8,150 nucleotides of DNA from Ilumatobacteraceae bacterium. Lineage in GTDB: Bacteria; Actinomycetota; Acidimicrobiia; Acidimicrobiales; Ilumatobacteraceae. Of this stretch, positions 1-5,615 are shown one piece after another. The position numbers and the translations under genes were made by a program. Location: the NCBI GenBank assembly GCA_021741795.1, contig JAIOXC010000060.1, positions 1 through 8,150 of the forward strand, given 5' to 3'. The notes beneath the pieces were generated by a model, which was given only the letters and a program-made list of their open reading frames with translations, was not told where the DNA came from and did not search any database. How positions within the stretch are numbered: position 1 is the stretch's first letter; each line of letters begins with the position of its first letter.

Positions 1-18
1 AGCGACAATACGCCTAGA

Positions 19-588
19 TTGCATGGCGTGCTGGTGTGGATGGATCTTGAGATGACTGGGCTTGACCCAGAAACCGATGTGATCGTAGAAATAGGCACCC
101 TGATTACCGACGACAATTTGGCGATCATTGCCGAGGGCCCCGATCTCGTTATTCATCAACCCGACTCGATTCTGGCCCTGATGCAACCGATCGTTGTCGA
201 GATGCACACAAAATCTGGACTCCTTGAAGCCATCAAGACGTCAACTGTGACGCTTGAAGAAGCCGGCAATGCAACACTCGAATTCATCAGGTTGCATGTT
301 CCCGAAGCAAGATCAGTGCCGCTGTGTGGAAACTCAATTGGTACCGACCGACGCTTTCTTGCAAAGTATCTTCCAGAAATTGAAAATTATTTGCACTATC
401 GCAGCGTTGATGTGTCCAGCATCAAAGAACTCTCGAAGCGCTGGTACCCAAAGGTTGGTATTGACCGCCCAAACAAAGGTGGCTCACACCGCGCGATGGA
501 TGACATTAAAGAAAGTGTTCGTGAGTTGCAGTTTTATCGCGACAAATTGTTTGTTACCGAAGTGGTAAACAAAAACAGTCAGACCTGA
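19..588 (+). CDS. orn: Oligoribonuclease (3'-5' exoribonuclease, DEDDh family)
   Basis: Orn degrades the 2-5 nt RNA fragments left by other RNases (and pGpG from c-di-GMP turnover) to mononucleotides in the cytoplasm. The protein is 189 residues, close to the usual ~180-200. The DEDDh exonuclease signature is complete: WMDLEMTGLD gives D9 and E11, CGNSIGTDRRF gives D110, and HRAMDDI gives H157 and D162. LHYRSVDVSSIKELSKRW is the Orn-typical segment before the third motif. The start is uncertain. The frame is open to the left window edge; TTG at 19 is the first start codon visible, but GTG at 28 (giving MLVWMDLEMTG) puts the first Asp where it lies in typical Orn proteins. No convincing Shine-Dalgarno is visible for either. 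The next gene follows 8 bases after the stop, so the two may be cotranscribed. The function is secure; only the N-terminus is open. Confidence 0.96.
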   Translation: MHGVLVWMDLEMTGLDPETDVIVEIGTLITDDNLAIIAEGPDLVIHQPDSILALMQPIVVEMHTKSGLLEAIKTSTVTLEEAGNATLEFIRLHVPEARSVPLCGNSIGTDRRFLAKYLPEIENYLHYRSVDVSSIKELSKRWYPKVGIDRPNKGGSHRAMDDIKESVRELQFYRDKLFVTEVVNKNSQT

Positions 589-596
589 GCACAAGC

Positions 597-1646
597 GTGA
601 GCGAAAAGGTCTACACAAAACAAGAGCAAGTTCCTGCAACGACAGAGATTACCGAAGTTGCACCGAATATTTTGCGAACTCAACTTCCTATCGATATGCC
701 AGGTCTTGGCCACGTCAATATGTATGTGCTCGAAGACTCACGTGGAGTTGCCGTTGTCGACCCTGGATTGCCAGGCAAAGCAACATGGCGCGCAATTAAT
801 AGTCGACTTGCCGAAATTGGGATTCCGCTCAAGCGAGTGCACTCCATCATCGTGACGCACAGTCATCCAGATCACTTCGGTGGTGCTGGACGACTGCGTG
901 CCGAAACCGGAGCAGACATCATTACCCACGAAAGCTTTCGAATGTTCTTTGATCCGACCGAACCGGACGACGTCGATGTTGAGACTGTGGCTGCTGCTCC
1001 TCGTGTTCCGTTTGGTGAGACACCATGGGGTGGACCTGGACACTCACTTCCATGGCGACGCAAGATGTATTACAAAGGTTCAAGCCGATTCCCCACTCTG
1101 TTTCGTGCGCCAAAACCAACAATCAGACTTGCCGAAGGTGAGCACATTTCACTCGCAGGGCGTGAGTGGATGGCTATACACACTCCTGGGCACACCGAAG
1201 ATCATCTCTGCTTATTTGACCCTGAAGCTGGCGTGATGTTGTGCGGAGACCATGTCTTGCCAACGATTACGCCACATATTTCGGGCATGACCAAAGATGC
1301 CGATCCTCTCAAAGGTTTTTTTGATTCCCTCGACAAAGTCGGTGCATTTGGCTCGCAAGTAAAGATCTCATTGCCAGCGCACGGTCTCCCTTTTGCGAAT
1401 CTCGCACTGCGTTGCGACCAGATCAAGGAGCACCACATAGGTCGACTCGACAAGTTGCGAACGGTGGCAAGCGAACTCGACAAGCCACTTACAGTCACTG
1501 AATATTCTGGTCACCTATTCTCGCCTCGCGCGCAAGGCACGATGGCCGACAGTGAAACCTACGCACATCTCGAACACCTACGCATCGCAGGAGAGTTTGA
1601 CTACAAGGTGCGTGAAGGCATTCGCGAATACATTCGCGTCAATTAA
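597..1646 (+). CDS. Metallo-beta-lactamase-fold hydrolase
   Basis: A 349-residue cytoplasmic protein with no signal peptide or membrane segment. It carries the binuclear-metal motifs of the metallo-beta-lactamase superfamily in order: THSHPDHFGG (H88, H90, D92, H93), TPGHTEDH (H199), CGDH (D218) and LPAHG (H262). The region after residue 290, with LEHLRIAGEF near 325-335, resembles the small helical/winged-helix C-terminal domain of the LACTB2-like and RNase Z-related hydrolase branch. Families of this build act on thioesters, phosphoesters or nucleic acid ends; the substrate cannot be read from the sequence. About 105 residues separate the HxHxDH motif from H199, including a Gly/Pro/Trp-rich stretch (about 138-155) that probably shapes the active-site lid. 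The start is GTG, the first codon after the orn stop that fits; its ribosome binding site is weak. Cotranscription with orn is likely. LACTB2-like RNase activity is one possibility suggested by the neighbour, but that is inference. Confidence 0.9.
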   Translation: MSEKVYTKQEQVPATTEITEVAPNILRTQLPIDMPGLGHVNMYVLEDSRGVAVVDPGLPGKATWRAINSRLAEIGIPLKRVHSIIVTHSHPDHFGGAGRLRAETGADIITHESFRMFFDPTEPDDVDVETVAAAPRVPFGETPWGGPGHSLPWRRKMYYKGSSRFPTLFRAPKPTIRLAEGEHISLAGREWMAIHTPGHTEDHLCLFDPEAGVMLCGDHVLPTITPHISGMTKDADPLKGFFDSLDKVGAFGSQVKISLPAHGLPFANLALRCDQIKEHHIGRLDKLRTVASELDKPLTVTEYSGHLFSPRAQGTMADSETYAHLEHLRIAGEFDYKVREGIREYIRVN

Positions 1647-1684
1647 TCAATATTTACAGGGTCGGCGGTCAATCCGTACACAAC

Positions 1685-2545
1685 CTATTTGCAGTAGTCG
1701 CTCGTCTGTCCATTTTTGCTGCCATCACGTGAAGGGAGTAATTTCACCACCGCGCTGTCTGCTTGAGGCAATGAATCAAACCAACATATTCCGTAAGAAT
1801 CTGCTGGAAACTGAGAATGAGCGCTCGCCCAAGCAGGATCTTTTGATGCTTCATTTTTCTGACGCATGTCGTAAACGCCGAAATCTACGGAGACATTATT
1901 GAGGAATCCAACTTCCGTGGCGATCACTTCACCAACCGTTACAGCGACGGGCGGACTGACTAAATCAGTACGGGTGTCTTCCTTTATGGGAAATGCATTC
2001 ACAACTGCCTCAAATTTGGCAGTCAATTTTCTTAAATGATCGAATCGGAACGAAACTCCACAGTTTCCATCAAACTCAAAGAGATACTGAACCTCTCCCA
2101 ACTCTCTATAACGAACAACACGCGTAATTTTGCCACTGAGTGGAATCTTTACCGTCACCAAATTGTCGGTCGCATTATCAAAACCAAAACCACCATGAGC
2201 TTTATAATTTCCACCTCGCTCCTGCCCCGGATAAAGAATCGATGTGACCCGTGACAAATCAACTGGCGTTTGAAGAAGTGGAGTCGGACATGCTGACTGT
2301 GGAGCGGCAACAGCATTGCTAGATGAGGGTGCTGATGCATTAGGTGAAGTGCTCTTAGCGCCAGCTCCTTTATTCCAGACAAGTTTCTTCCCGGACTTGA
2401 TACATGTGTACTTGACCCCTGCGGATGTCCTGGTCTGGCCAAGTTTTTTGCAAGTGGTGGCTGGTTTTTCCGCCGCTGTTGCGGGTGAAAGGTTTAGCGT
2501 AAGAACTAAGCATCCAATCACTATGGATGCGAAAACCCGCTTCAT
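1685..2545 (-). CDS. Secreted protein with Cys-pair N-terminal domain and degenerate M23/LytM-like domain
   Basis: A 286-residue exported protein. Residues 1-25 are a classic Sec signal peptide (KR, a hydrophobic core, then ATAA with likely cleavage near residue 24-25). Residues 32-60 form a small Cys-pair motif, TCKKLGQTRT...GVKYTCIKSGKKLVWNKG, of a type that recurs at the N-terminus of many secreted actinobacterial proteins. A Ser/Ala/Pro/Asn-rich linker runs from about 61 to 85. The rest resembles an M23 (LytM) beta-sandwich: AHGGFGFDN (H117, D123), VKIPLSGKITRVVRY (compare the PxxGxV strand), VSFRFDHL (H170) and VSVDFGVYD (compare the final HxHFE strand). The two metal-binding motifs are altered: H-to-D spacing is six rather than four, and the last His pair is absent (VDF). 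It is therefore probably not an active peptidase by the canonical mechanism. Additional cysteines (86, 162, 254, 285) suggest disulfides. Transcribed toward the MBL-fold gene and tail-to-tail with it. The M23 relation is moderate; export is confident. Confidence 0.85.
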   Translation of the reverse strand: MKRVFASIVIGCLVLTLNLSPATAAEKPATTCKKLGQTRTSAGVKYTCIKSGKKLVWNKGAGAKSTSPNASAPSSSNAVAAPQSACPTPLLQTPVDLSRVTSILYPGQERGGNYKAHGGFGFDNATDNLVTVKIPLSGKITRVVRYRELGEVQYLFEFDGNCGVSFRFDHLRKLTAKFEAVVNAFPIKEDTRTDLVSPPVAVTVGEVIATEVGFLNNVSVDFGVYDMRQKNEASKDPAWASAHSQFPADSYGICWFDSLPQADSAVVKLLPSRDGSKNGQTSDYCK

Positions 2546-2584
2546 ACGCTCAAGATTAGCACACAGATAACAACGCGAACAGAG

Positions 2585-2622
2585 GTTTCACTACTCCCGT
2601 TAATCCTTGATTACAGTGAAAC
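2585..2622. repeat. Nested inverted repeat at the 3' end of the thioesterase gene
   Basis: Arms gtttcact (2585-2592) and agtgaaac (2615-2622) are perfect complements, and inside them taatc (2601-2605) and gatta (2609-2613) form a second small stem with a 3-base loop. The right arm lies over the last codons of the minus-strand thioesterase gene and the left arm is past its stop. It could be a weak transcription terminator or mRNA 3'-end stabiliser for that gene, but no T-run follows on the minus strand, so an intrinsic terminator is doubtful. The 65-base gap also must hold the promoter of the secreted-protein gene; I cannot pick out a clear one. Confidence 0.4.
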
Positions 2623-3369
2623 AAGCTGCGTCACTGCAGCAACTCGGTTGTCGCTCAGAACGTGTCGCAGCACCACGCGATCCCCCAGATCTTGCGTCAC
2701 AATGCGCACTTCGTCACCCGGGTCGACTGCCAAGTGATGCTCGACAGTTGCATGTAAAGGTGCGCGTCGTGCATCGCTGTGCGTAGACAAATACTCTTCA
2801 AGAGCAATCCAATACGACGCGTTGTTCATGTGTCCAACTGCATCCATGTCGGCGAATCGCACAGGCCATGCTTCACTTGTCGCACCCGGTGCATCAAGTG
2901 GTGGCAATGATTTGCCAATTAAGAAACTTGAGCGAATCTTTCGACCGGCGCTTGCTTCATCGATCATCTGCAAAAAATCTGCAGGCAACGGTGTTGGTTT
3001 CATTGTTTGCATATCAACATGCACCCACAATGCAGCGGCCTCGATGCGCGCACCGTCGCTCGAAGTAATGGTCGTTCGTCGCTCAGCCCAATGTGAGCCG
3101 TAACCACCACACCAAGTCTTTACCGAAACATCGGTCATGTACAACGGAAACTGATGTACCCACATTTCTGTACGACGCACCACCCAACCGTGGATGTCGG
3201 AATACGCGCCGTCGACCGCATCATCATTGGCGATGTCTTGTAAATAGCGAGCAGTCGCGTCGAGGCGCAGACGCCCCTTTGGGGTGACATCGCCAAGCCG
3301 AACTCTGCGTTCGGTGCCAAAAACCCTGCCATGACTTGGCATTTCAACGGGGTTTGCAGGGTGCCACAT
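2611..3369 (-). CDS. Acyl-ACP thioesterase-like double-hotdog protein
   Basis: A 252-residue cytoplasmic protein (from ATG at 3369) resembling the FatA/FatB-type acyl-[acyl-carrier-protein] thioesterase family, which hydrolyses acyl-ACP to free fatty acid. Two hotdog repeats are visible. The first (about 15-120) has RRVRLGDVTPKGRLRLDATARYLQ followed by GWVVRRTEMWV. The second (about 165-252) has the diagnostic RFADMDAVGHMNNASYW, with D174, D176, H180 and N182/N183 matching the D-x-D-x-x-x-H-x-N-N active-site helix of the family. A TTG three codons further upstream (3378) is also in frame; ATG is preferred because the conserved part begins only at about residue 15. Neither has a strong ribosome binding site. 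It could instead be an acyl-CoA thioesterase; the paired hotdogs and length favour acyl-ACP. Its promoter must lie in 3370-3460, back to back with the whiB7 leader. Confidence 0.85.
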   Translation of the reverse strand: MWHPANPVEMPSHGRVFGTERRVRLGDVTPKGRLRLDATARYLQDIANDDAVDGAYSDIHGWVVRRTEMWVHQFPLYMTDVSVKTWCGGYGSHWAERRTTITSSDGARIEAAALWVHVDMQTMKPTPLPADFLQMIDEASAGRKIRSSFLIGKSLPPLDAPGATSEAWPVRFADMDAVGHMNNASYWIALEEYLSTHSDARRAPLHATVEHHLAVDPGDEVRIVTQDLGDRVVLRHVLSDNRVAAVTQLVSL

Positions 3370-3427
3370 GACGCTCAAACCCTATAGGGCATTGAGTCTC
3401 ACGGTCGTTGCATTTAATCGCTTGCAA

Positions 3428-3455
3428 TTGGCCCGAAGAGGTGGTTTGCTACATA
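3428..3455 (+). promoter_or_regulatory. Possible promoter for the whiB7 leader
   Basis: TTGGCC (3428-3433) and TACATA (3450-3455) are spaced 16 bases apart and would start transcription near 3462, about 320 bases before whiB7. The sequence just upstream is AT-rich (gcatttaatcgcttgcaa). In known whiB7 promoters an AT-rich block next to the -35 is bound through the WhiB7 AT-hook together with sigma factor region 4. The match to consensus is imperfect and another promoter further downstream in the leader is not excluded. This is the weakest call in the leader. Confidence 0.25.
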
Positions 3456-3459
3456 GCCC

Positions 3460-3651
3460 ATGTTGCAACACGCCATTTCCCGTAGCAATTCGTCAGCAGT
3501 GGCTGGCGCGCGCGCGTTTGCAACCGTGGCCGTGACAGCCGCAATCACCAGCCGTTATTCACGCTGGTTTGATATGCAGGCCGGAGTCGCGAAATATTCG
3601 AAAGATTTCACGAAGCGCCCGGTCAAAGGCCTCCTGGGGTTCCAGACGTAA
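3460..3651 (+). CDS. Candidate leader peptide (uORF) of the whiB7 attenuator
   Basis: A short reading frame ending in TAA at 3649-3651, 28 bases before the terminator stem. From ATG 3460 it is 63 codons; from the internal ATG 3574 it is 25 codons (MQAGVAKYSKDF...). If the candidate promoter at 3428-3455 is used, ATG 3460 would sit at or just before the RNA 5' end, so the internal start, or one of the in-frame GTG codons, could be the true one. No good Shine-Dalgarno precedes either ATG. No resemblance to any known protein domain is visible. The argument for it is positional: its last eight codons and stop are exactly the 5' arm of the helix that competes with the terminator, so its translation status would control which RNA structure forms. 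Upstream ORFs with such a role are known in whiB7/wblC leaders of mycobacteria and Streptomyces. It may simply be a chance open frame. Confidence 0.45.
   Translation: MLQHAISRSNSSAVAGARAFATVAVTAAITSRYSRWFDMQAGVAKYSKDFTKRPVKGLLGFQT
3547..3568 (+). repeat. Small hairpin in the whiB7 leader
   Basis: accagc (3547-3552) pairs perfectly with gctggt (3563-3568) around a 10-base loop. It lies inside the candidate leader frame, upstream of the antiterminator. It could pause RNA polymerase or a ribosome, but a 6-bp hairpin of this kind can arise by chance. Confidence 0.3.
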
Positions 3652-3682
3652 CAGATTTCACGTCGGAGAACGCCAAGAGGCC
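3628..3682 (+). promoter_or_regulatory. Predicted antiterminator helix of the whiB7 leader
   Basis: A long imperfect hairpin. ggcctc (3628-3633) pairs with gaggcc (3677-3682). After a small internal loop, gg (3637-3638) pairs with cc (3673-3674), gttc (3639-3642) with gaac (3668-3671), c3643 with g3666, and gacgt (3645-3649) with acgtc (3660-3664), leaving g3672 and a3667 bulged, one A-G mismatch and a 10-base loop. The 3' arm includes 3680-3682, the first three bases of the terminator stem, plus 3677-3679 that could extend it against the T-run, so the two structures are mutually exclusive. The 5' arm lies in the final codons and stop of the short upstream frame. Pairings were done by hand and no free energies were computed. 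Confidence 0.6.
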
Positions 3683-3741
3683 GCTGGGAGAAATCCCGGC
3701 GGCTTTTTTATTTCCCCCCGAAATGTGTTCTCCGACGTGAA
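3657..3741 (+). repeat. 15-base perfect inverted repeat bracketing the leader terminator
   Basis: ttcacgtcggagaac (3657-3671) and gttctccgacgtgaa (3727-3741) are exact reverse complements over 15 bases and enclose the intrinsic terminator. The left arm is the same strand that pairs with 3639-3649 in the antiterminator, and 3639-3651 (gttccagacgtaa) is a degenerate direct repeat of the right arm. One central strand thus has two possible partners, one before and one after the terminator. The right arm is made only if polymerase reads through. This pairing could therefore act on the long transcript, for example by shaping the 5' UTR about 25 bases before the whiB7 ribosome binding site, or be a protein-binding site on DNA. 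Confidence 0.75.
3680..3709 (+). terminator. Intrinsic terminator in the whiB7 leader
   Basis: gccgctggga (3680-3689) pairs with tcccggcggc (3694-3703): ten pairs including one G-T, capped by a GAAA tetraloop, followed directly by TTTTTTA (3704-3710). This is a near-ideal rho-independent terminator. It does not follow any recognisable structural gene on the plus strand; it sits 72 bases before the whiB7 start, so it most plausibly controls whiB7 transcription by attenuation rather than ending an upstream gene. Confidence 0.9.
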
Positions 3742-3766
3742 GCCAATCAATACAACAAACAGCAAT

Positions 3767-3773
3767 GAAAGGA
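3767..3773 (+). promoter_or_regulatory. Ribosome binding site of whiB7
   Basis: GAAAGGA ends 8 bases before ATG 3782. It is the best Shine-Dalgarno match on the plus strand in this region and decides the whiB7 start; the same frame stays open upstream to 3569, but through the terminator and without family similarity. Confidence 0.7.
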
Positions 3774-3781
3774 ACAGAAAA

Positions 3782-4117
3782 ATGCAAACACTCATAGCAC
3801 CGAAAGAGCAACACGAAACTCTCGTGTTGTCGGCCAAACGATGCAGCGACGGCAACGGAACGTTGTCGTATCTGTTCTTTTCAGAAGAGTTTGTTGACAT
3901 TCAGCGCGCCAAGGCTGTGTGTTCGAAGTGTTCTTCGCAAGCCGAGTGCTTGCTCGGTGCGCTCGATCGTGCAGAACCATGGGGCGTGTGGGGCGGCGAG
4001 CTCCTCGAAGAAGGTCGCATTTGTGCAACAAAGCGTCCAAGAGGCAGACCAGTAACGCGCAATATACGAGTCACCGTTGTTGACGAAGTGCCAATCCCCC
4101 GGCACCTCGTGGCATAA
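3782..4117 (+). CDS. whiB7: WhiB7-type transcriptional regulator (Fe-S, AT-hook)
   Basis: A 111-residue WhiB-like protein. The four [4Fe-4S] cluster cysteines are C21, C47, C50 and C56 (C-X25-C-X2-C-X5-C). The segment ALDRAEPWGVWGGELLEEG (about 60-78) contains the GVWGG turn that contacts the principal sigma factor, and KRPRGRP (84-90) is the minor-groove AT-hook that separates WhiB7 from other WhiB proteins. WhiB7 (WblC in Streptomyces) activates intrinsic resistance to ribosome-targeting antibiotics and links it to redox state, and activates its own gene. After the AT-hook the protein runs on for about 21 residues (VTRNIRV...PRHLVA), longer than the short tail of mycobacterial WhiB7. There is also an extra Cys81. 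The start is fixed by GAAAGGA upstream and by the start of family similarity. The long leader with terminator, antiterminator and short frame supports the WhiB7 assignment independently. It is closed by its own terminator. Confidence 0.93.
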   Translation: MQTLIAPKEQHETLVLSAKRCSDGNGTLSYLFFSEEFVDIQRAKAVCSKCSSQAECLLGALDRAEPWGVWGGELLEEGRICATKRPRGRPVTRNIRVTVVDEVPIPRHLVA

Positions 4118-4123
4118 GACAAC

Positions 4124-4169
4124 AAAGGGGTACGAAAACGCTCTAGTAAAGTGTTTTCGTGCCCCTTTT
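4124..4169 (+). terminator. Intrinsic terminator after whiB7, overlapping the start of the next gene
   Basis: aaaggggtacgaaaacgct (4124-4142) pairs with agtgttttcgtgccccttt (4150-4168) over 19 positions (two G-T pairs) with a 7-base loop, followed by T at 4169. The T-run is short (4166-4169) and partly in the stem; on the minus strand the opposite end also gives Ts. It begins 6 bases after the whiB7 stop. Its 3' arm contains the GTG (4159) and abuts the TTG (4168) candidate starts of the thioredoxin-like gene. Confidence 0.85.
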
Positions 4170-4743
4170 GCCCCCACAACAACGCAAGTTGTTAATCGCT
4201 GTAGTCGTGCTGGCTGTCAGCGTTGGCGGTGGTTGGATGTGGAGCAGTGCATCCGAACCAGACCTGGATGCACGCTTAACAACACCCGGTGAAGTGCCAT
4301 ATCCATCAATTGCAACCAATAACGCAGTTGCAGGCACGAGTCTCCCCCAAGCATCACTGCTCACACTCGACAACAAGACAATTGACTCATCCACACTCAT
4401 TGGCAAACCACTCATTCTCAATTTTTGGTACTCGACATGCGAGCCGTGCCGCCGCGAGATGCCGGTGCTGGCCTCAAGCGCCGAAGCCCATAGTGCAACT
4501 GTTCGATTTGTTGGCATCAACATGAATGACTCCATCGAAACTGCTCAAAACTTTGCTAAAAAATACAATGTTTTGTACGACATCATGTTTGACACGAGCG
4601 GTTCATTTATTGGCGATCTAGGTATCGCAACAGCACCGATGACATTGTTTGTCGATGCTAAAGGAGTGATTGTCGACCAAGTTGCAGGAGAGATCACCGC
4701 CGACAAACTTGAGTCACTGATTGCCAAGTGGTTTGCACAATGA
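4159..4743 (+). CDS. TlpA/ResA-like membrane-anchored thiol-disulfide oxidoreductase
   Basis: A 194-residue protein with a positively charged start (QQRK), one membrane segment at about 11-27 and an extracytoplasmic thioredoxin fold. The redox motif is WYSTCEPC (C94, C97), followed by REMP as in TlpA/ResA/CcmG reductases; TAPMTLF (P160) supplies the cis-proline loop. Such proteins keep apocytochrome c haem-binding cysteines or other exported thiols reduced, drawing electrons from a CcdA/DsbD partner, and that partner is encoded next, overlapping by 4 bases (ATGA). An in-frame TAA at 4147 limits the start to GTG 4159 or TTG 4168 (TTG 4189 would lose the positive charges). Both lie in or beside the 3' arm of the whiB7 terminator and neither has a Shine-Dalgarno, so translation may be leaderless or depend on readthrough. 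The precise substrate is not readable. Confidence 0.9.
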   Translation: MPLLPPQQRKLLIAVVVLAVSVGGGWMWSSASEPDLDARLTTPGEVPYPSIATNNAVAGTSLPQASLLTLDNKTIDSSTLIGKPLILNFWYSTCEPCRREMPVLASSAEAHSATVRFVGINMNDSIETAQNFAKKYNVLYDIMFDTSGSFIGDLGIATAPMTLFVDAKGVIVDQVAGEITADKLESLIAKWFAQ

Positions 4744-5615
4744 CAAGCACGATCAGCACAGTCGTGTTGGCCATCGAAGGCAACTTTGCCTACAGCTTTA
4801 TGCTCGGCATTCTCGCCGCAGTCAACCCATGTGGTTTTGTTTTGCTTCCCGCATACCTGTTGTATTTTCTGGGTATCGATTCGGCCAATCCCGCTGCACA
4901 ACGCGCGCCAATTCGTCGTGCTCTCTTGGTCAGTGCCGCAGTATCGAGTGGGTTCATGCTTGTCTTTCTCATCATCGGCACCATCTCGCGACTGTTTACA
5001 CAGTGGATTGAGCTCAACGCCAAATATGCAGGACTTCTCATCGGTGTCGCACTAGTTGTAATGGGTATTGCAATGCTTGCTGGTTGGAAACCTTCGTTTA
5101 TCACTCCAGCGATTGGCGGGGAACGAGACCGTTCGCTTCGTGCCATGTTTGTTTTTGGAATCGCTTATGCAGTTGCAAGCATTGGTTGCACAATCGGTTT
5201 TCTCACCACAGCAATTTTTGGCTCCATCGGATTACACGGGTTTGCGTCTGGAGTACTGAGCATTGTGTTGTATGGCGTTGGCATGGGTCTTCTCGTGAGC
5301 ACACTGACTGTCACGCTTGCCGTGGCTCAAGGCGGACTCTTGCGAGTGCTAAAAAACGGTTTGCGCTACATGGACAAACTTGCTGCTGGTTTCATCATGC
5401 TCACCGGCATGTATCTCACGTGGTATTGGTACGTCGCAGTGTCTGAACGCTCATCTGCTGGCAACGTCACACAAAATATTGAGGGTTGGCAATCATCTGT
5501 TGCCACCTTCTTGCAACGTCAAGGTGCATGGCGCCTCGGTTTGGTGTTCATTGTTGTTGTCGGTGGAGCAATCTTGGTCAATCAATTGCGAACACGAAAC
5601 GGTAAGTCTTCATAA
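4740..5615 (+). CDS. ccdA: CcdA/DsbD-type transmembrane electron transporter
   Basis: A 291-residue polytopic membrane protein. It passes reducing equivalents from cytoplasmic thioredoxin across the membrane to periplasmic-side thioredoxin-like proteins. The family signature is NPCGFVLLP (C31) in the first membrane segment, with the partner cysteine in SIGCTIGF (C150). Hydrophobic segments are at roughly 17-44, 61-81, 96-114, 136-160, 167-195, 213-232 and 266-282. The first six are the CcdA core; the seventh is an extra C-terminal helix ending in a basic tail (RTRNGK). ATG 4740 is chosen because it overlaps the preceding TGA as ATGA, the pattern of translational coupling; an in-frame GTG four codons earlier is less likely. 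The following gene overlaps by one base (TAATG). Pairing with the thioredoxin-like gene makes a role in cytochrome c maturation or general extracytoplasmic thiol reduction likely. Confidence 0.93.
   Translation: MTSTISTVVLAIEGNFAYSFMLGILAAVNPCGFVLLPAYLLYFLGIDSANPAAQRAPIRRALLVSAAVSSGFMLVFLIIGTISRLFTQWIELNAKYAGLLIGVALVVMGIAMLAGWKPSFITPAIGGERDRSLRAMFVFGIAYAVASIGCTIGFLTTAIFGSIGLHGFASGVLSIVLYGVGMGLLVSTLTVTLAVAQGGLLRVLKNGLRYMDKLAAGFIMLTGMYLTWYWYVAVSERSSAGNVTQNIEGWQSSVATFLQRQGAWRLGLVFIVVVGGAILVNQLRTRNGKSS

Noticed and set aside
1647..1684. Terminator between the convergent MBL-fold and secreted-protein genes
   Set aside because: The 38 bases show no stable hairpin or T-run on either strand.
3408..3427. 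Dyad ttgca...tgcaa as an operator between the thioesterase gene and the whiB7 leader
   Set aside because: The arms are only five bases and AT-rich; such a match is expected by chance.
3490..3660. tRNA or riboswitch in the long gap before whiB7
   Set aside because: No cloverleaf, TTCGANTC-type T-loop or known aptamer core is present; the hairpins fit a terminator/antiterminator pair instead.
3569..3781. In-frame open extension upstream of whiB7, which would make a 182-residue protein
   Set aside because: It runs through the terminator and inverted repeat, lacks any WhiB similarity, and the good ribosome binding site is just before ATG 3782.
4143..4535. Minus-strand reading frame of 130 codons opposite the TlpA-like gene
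   Set aside because: It is antisense to a gene with clear thioredoxin motifs, has no recognisable domain, and no ribosome binding site.
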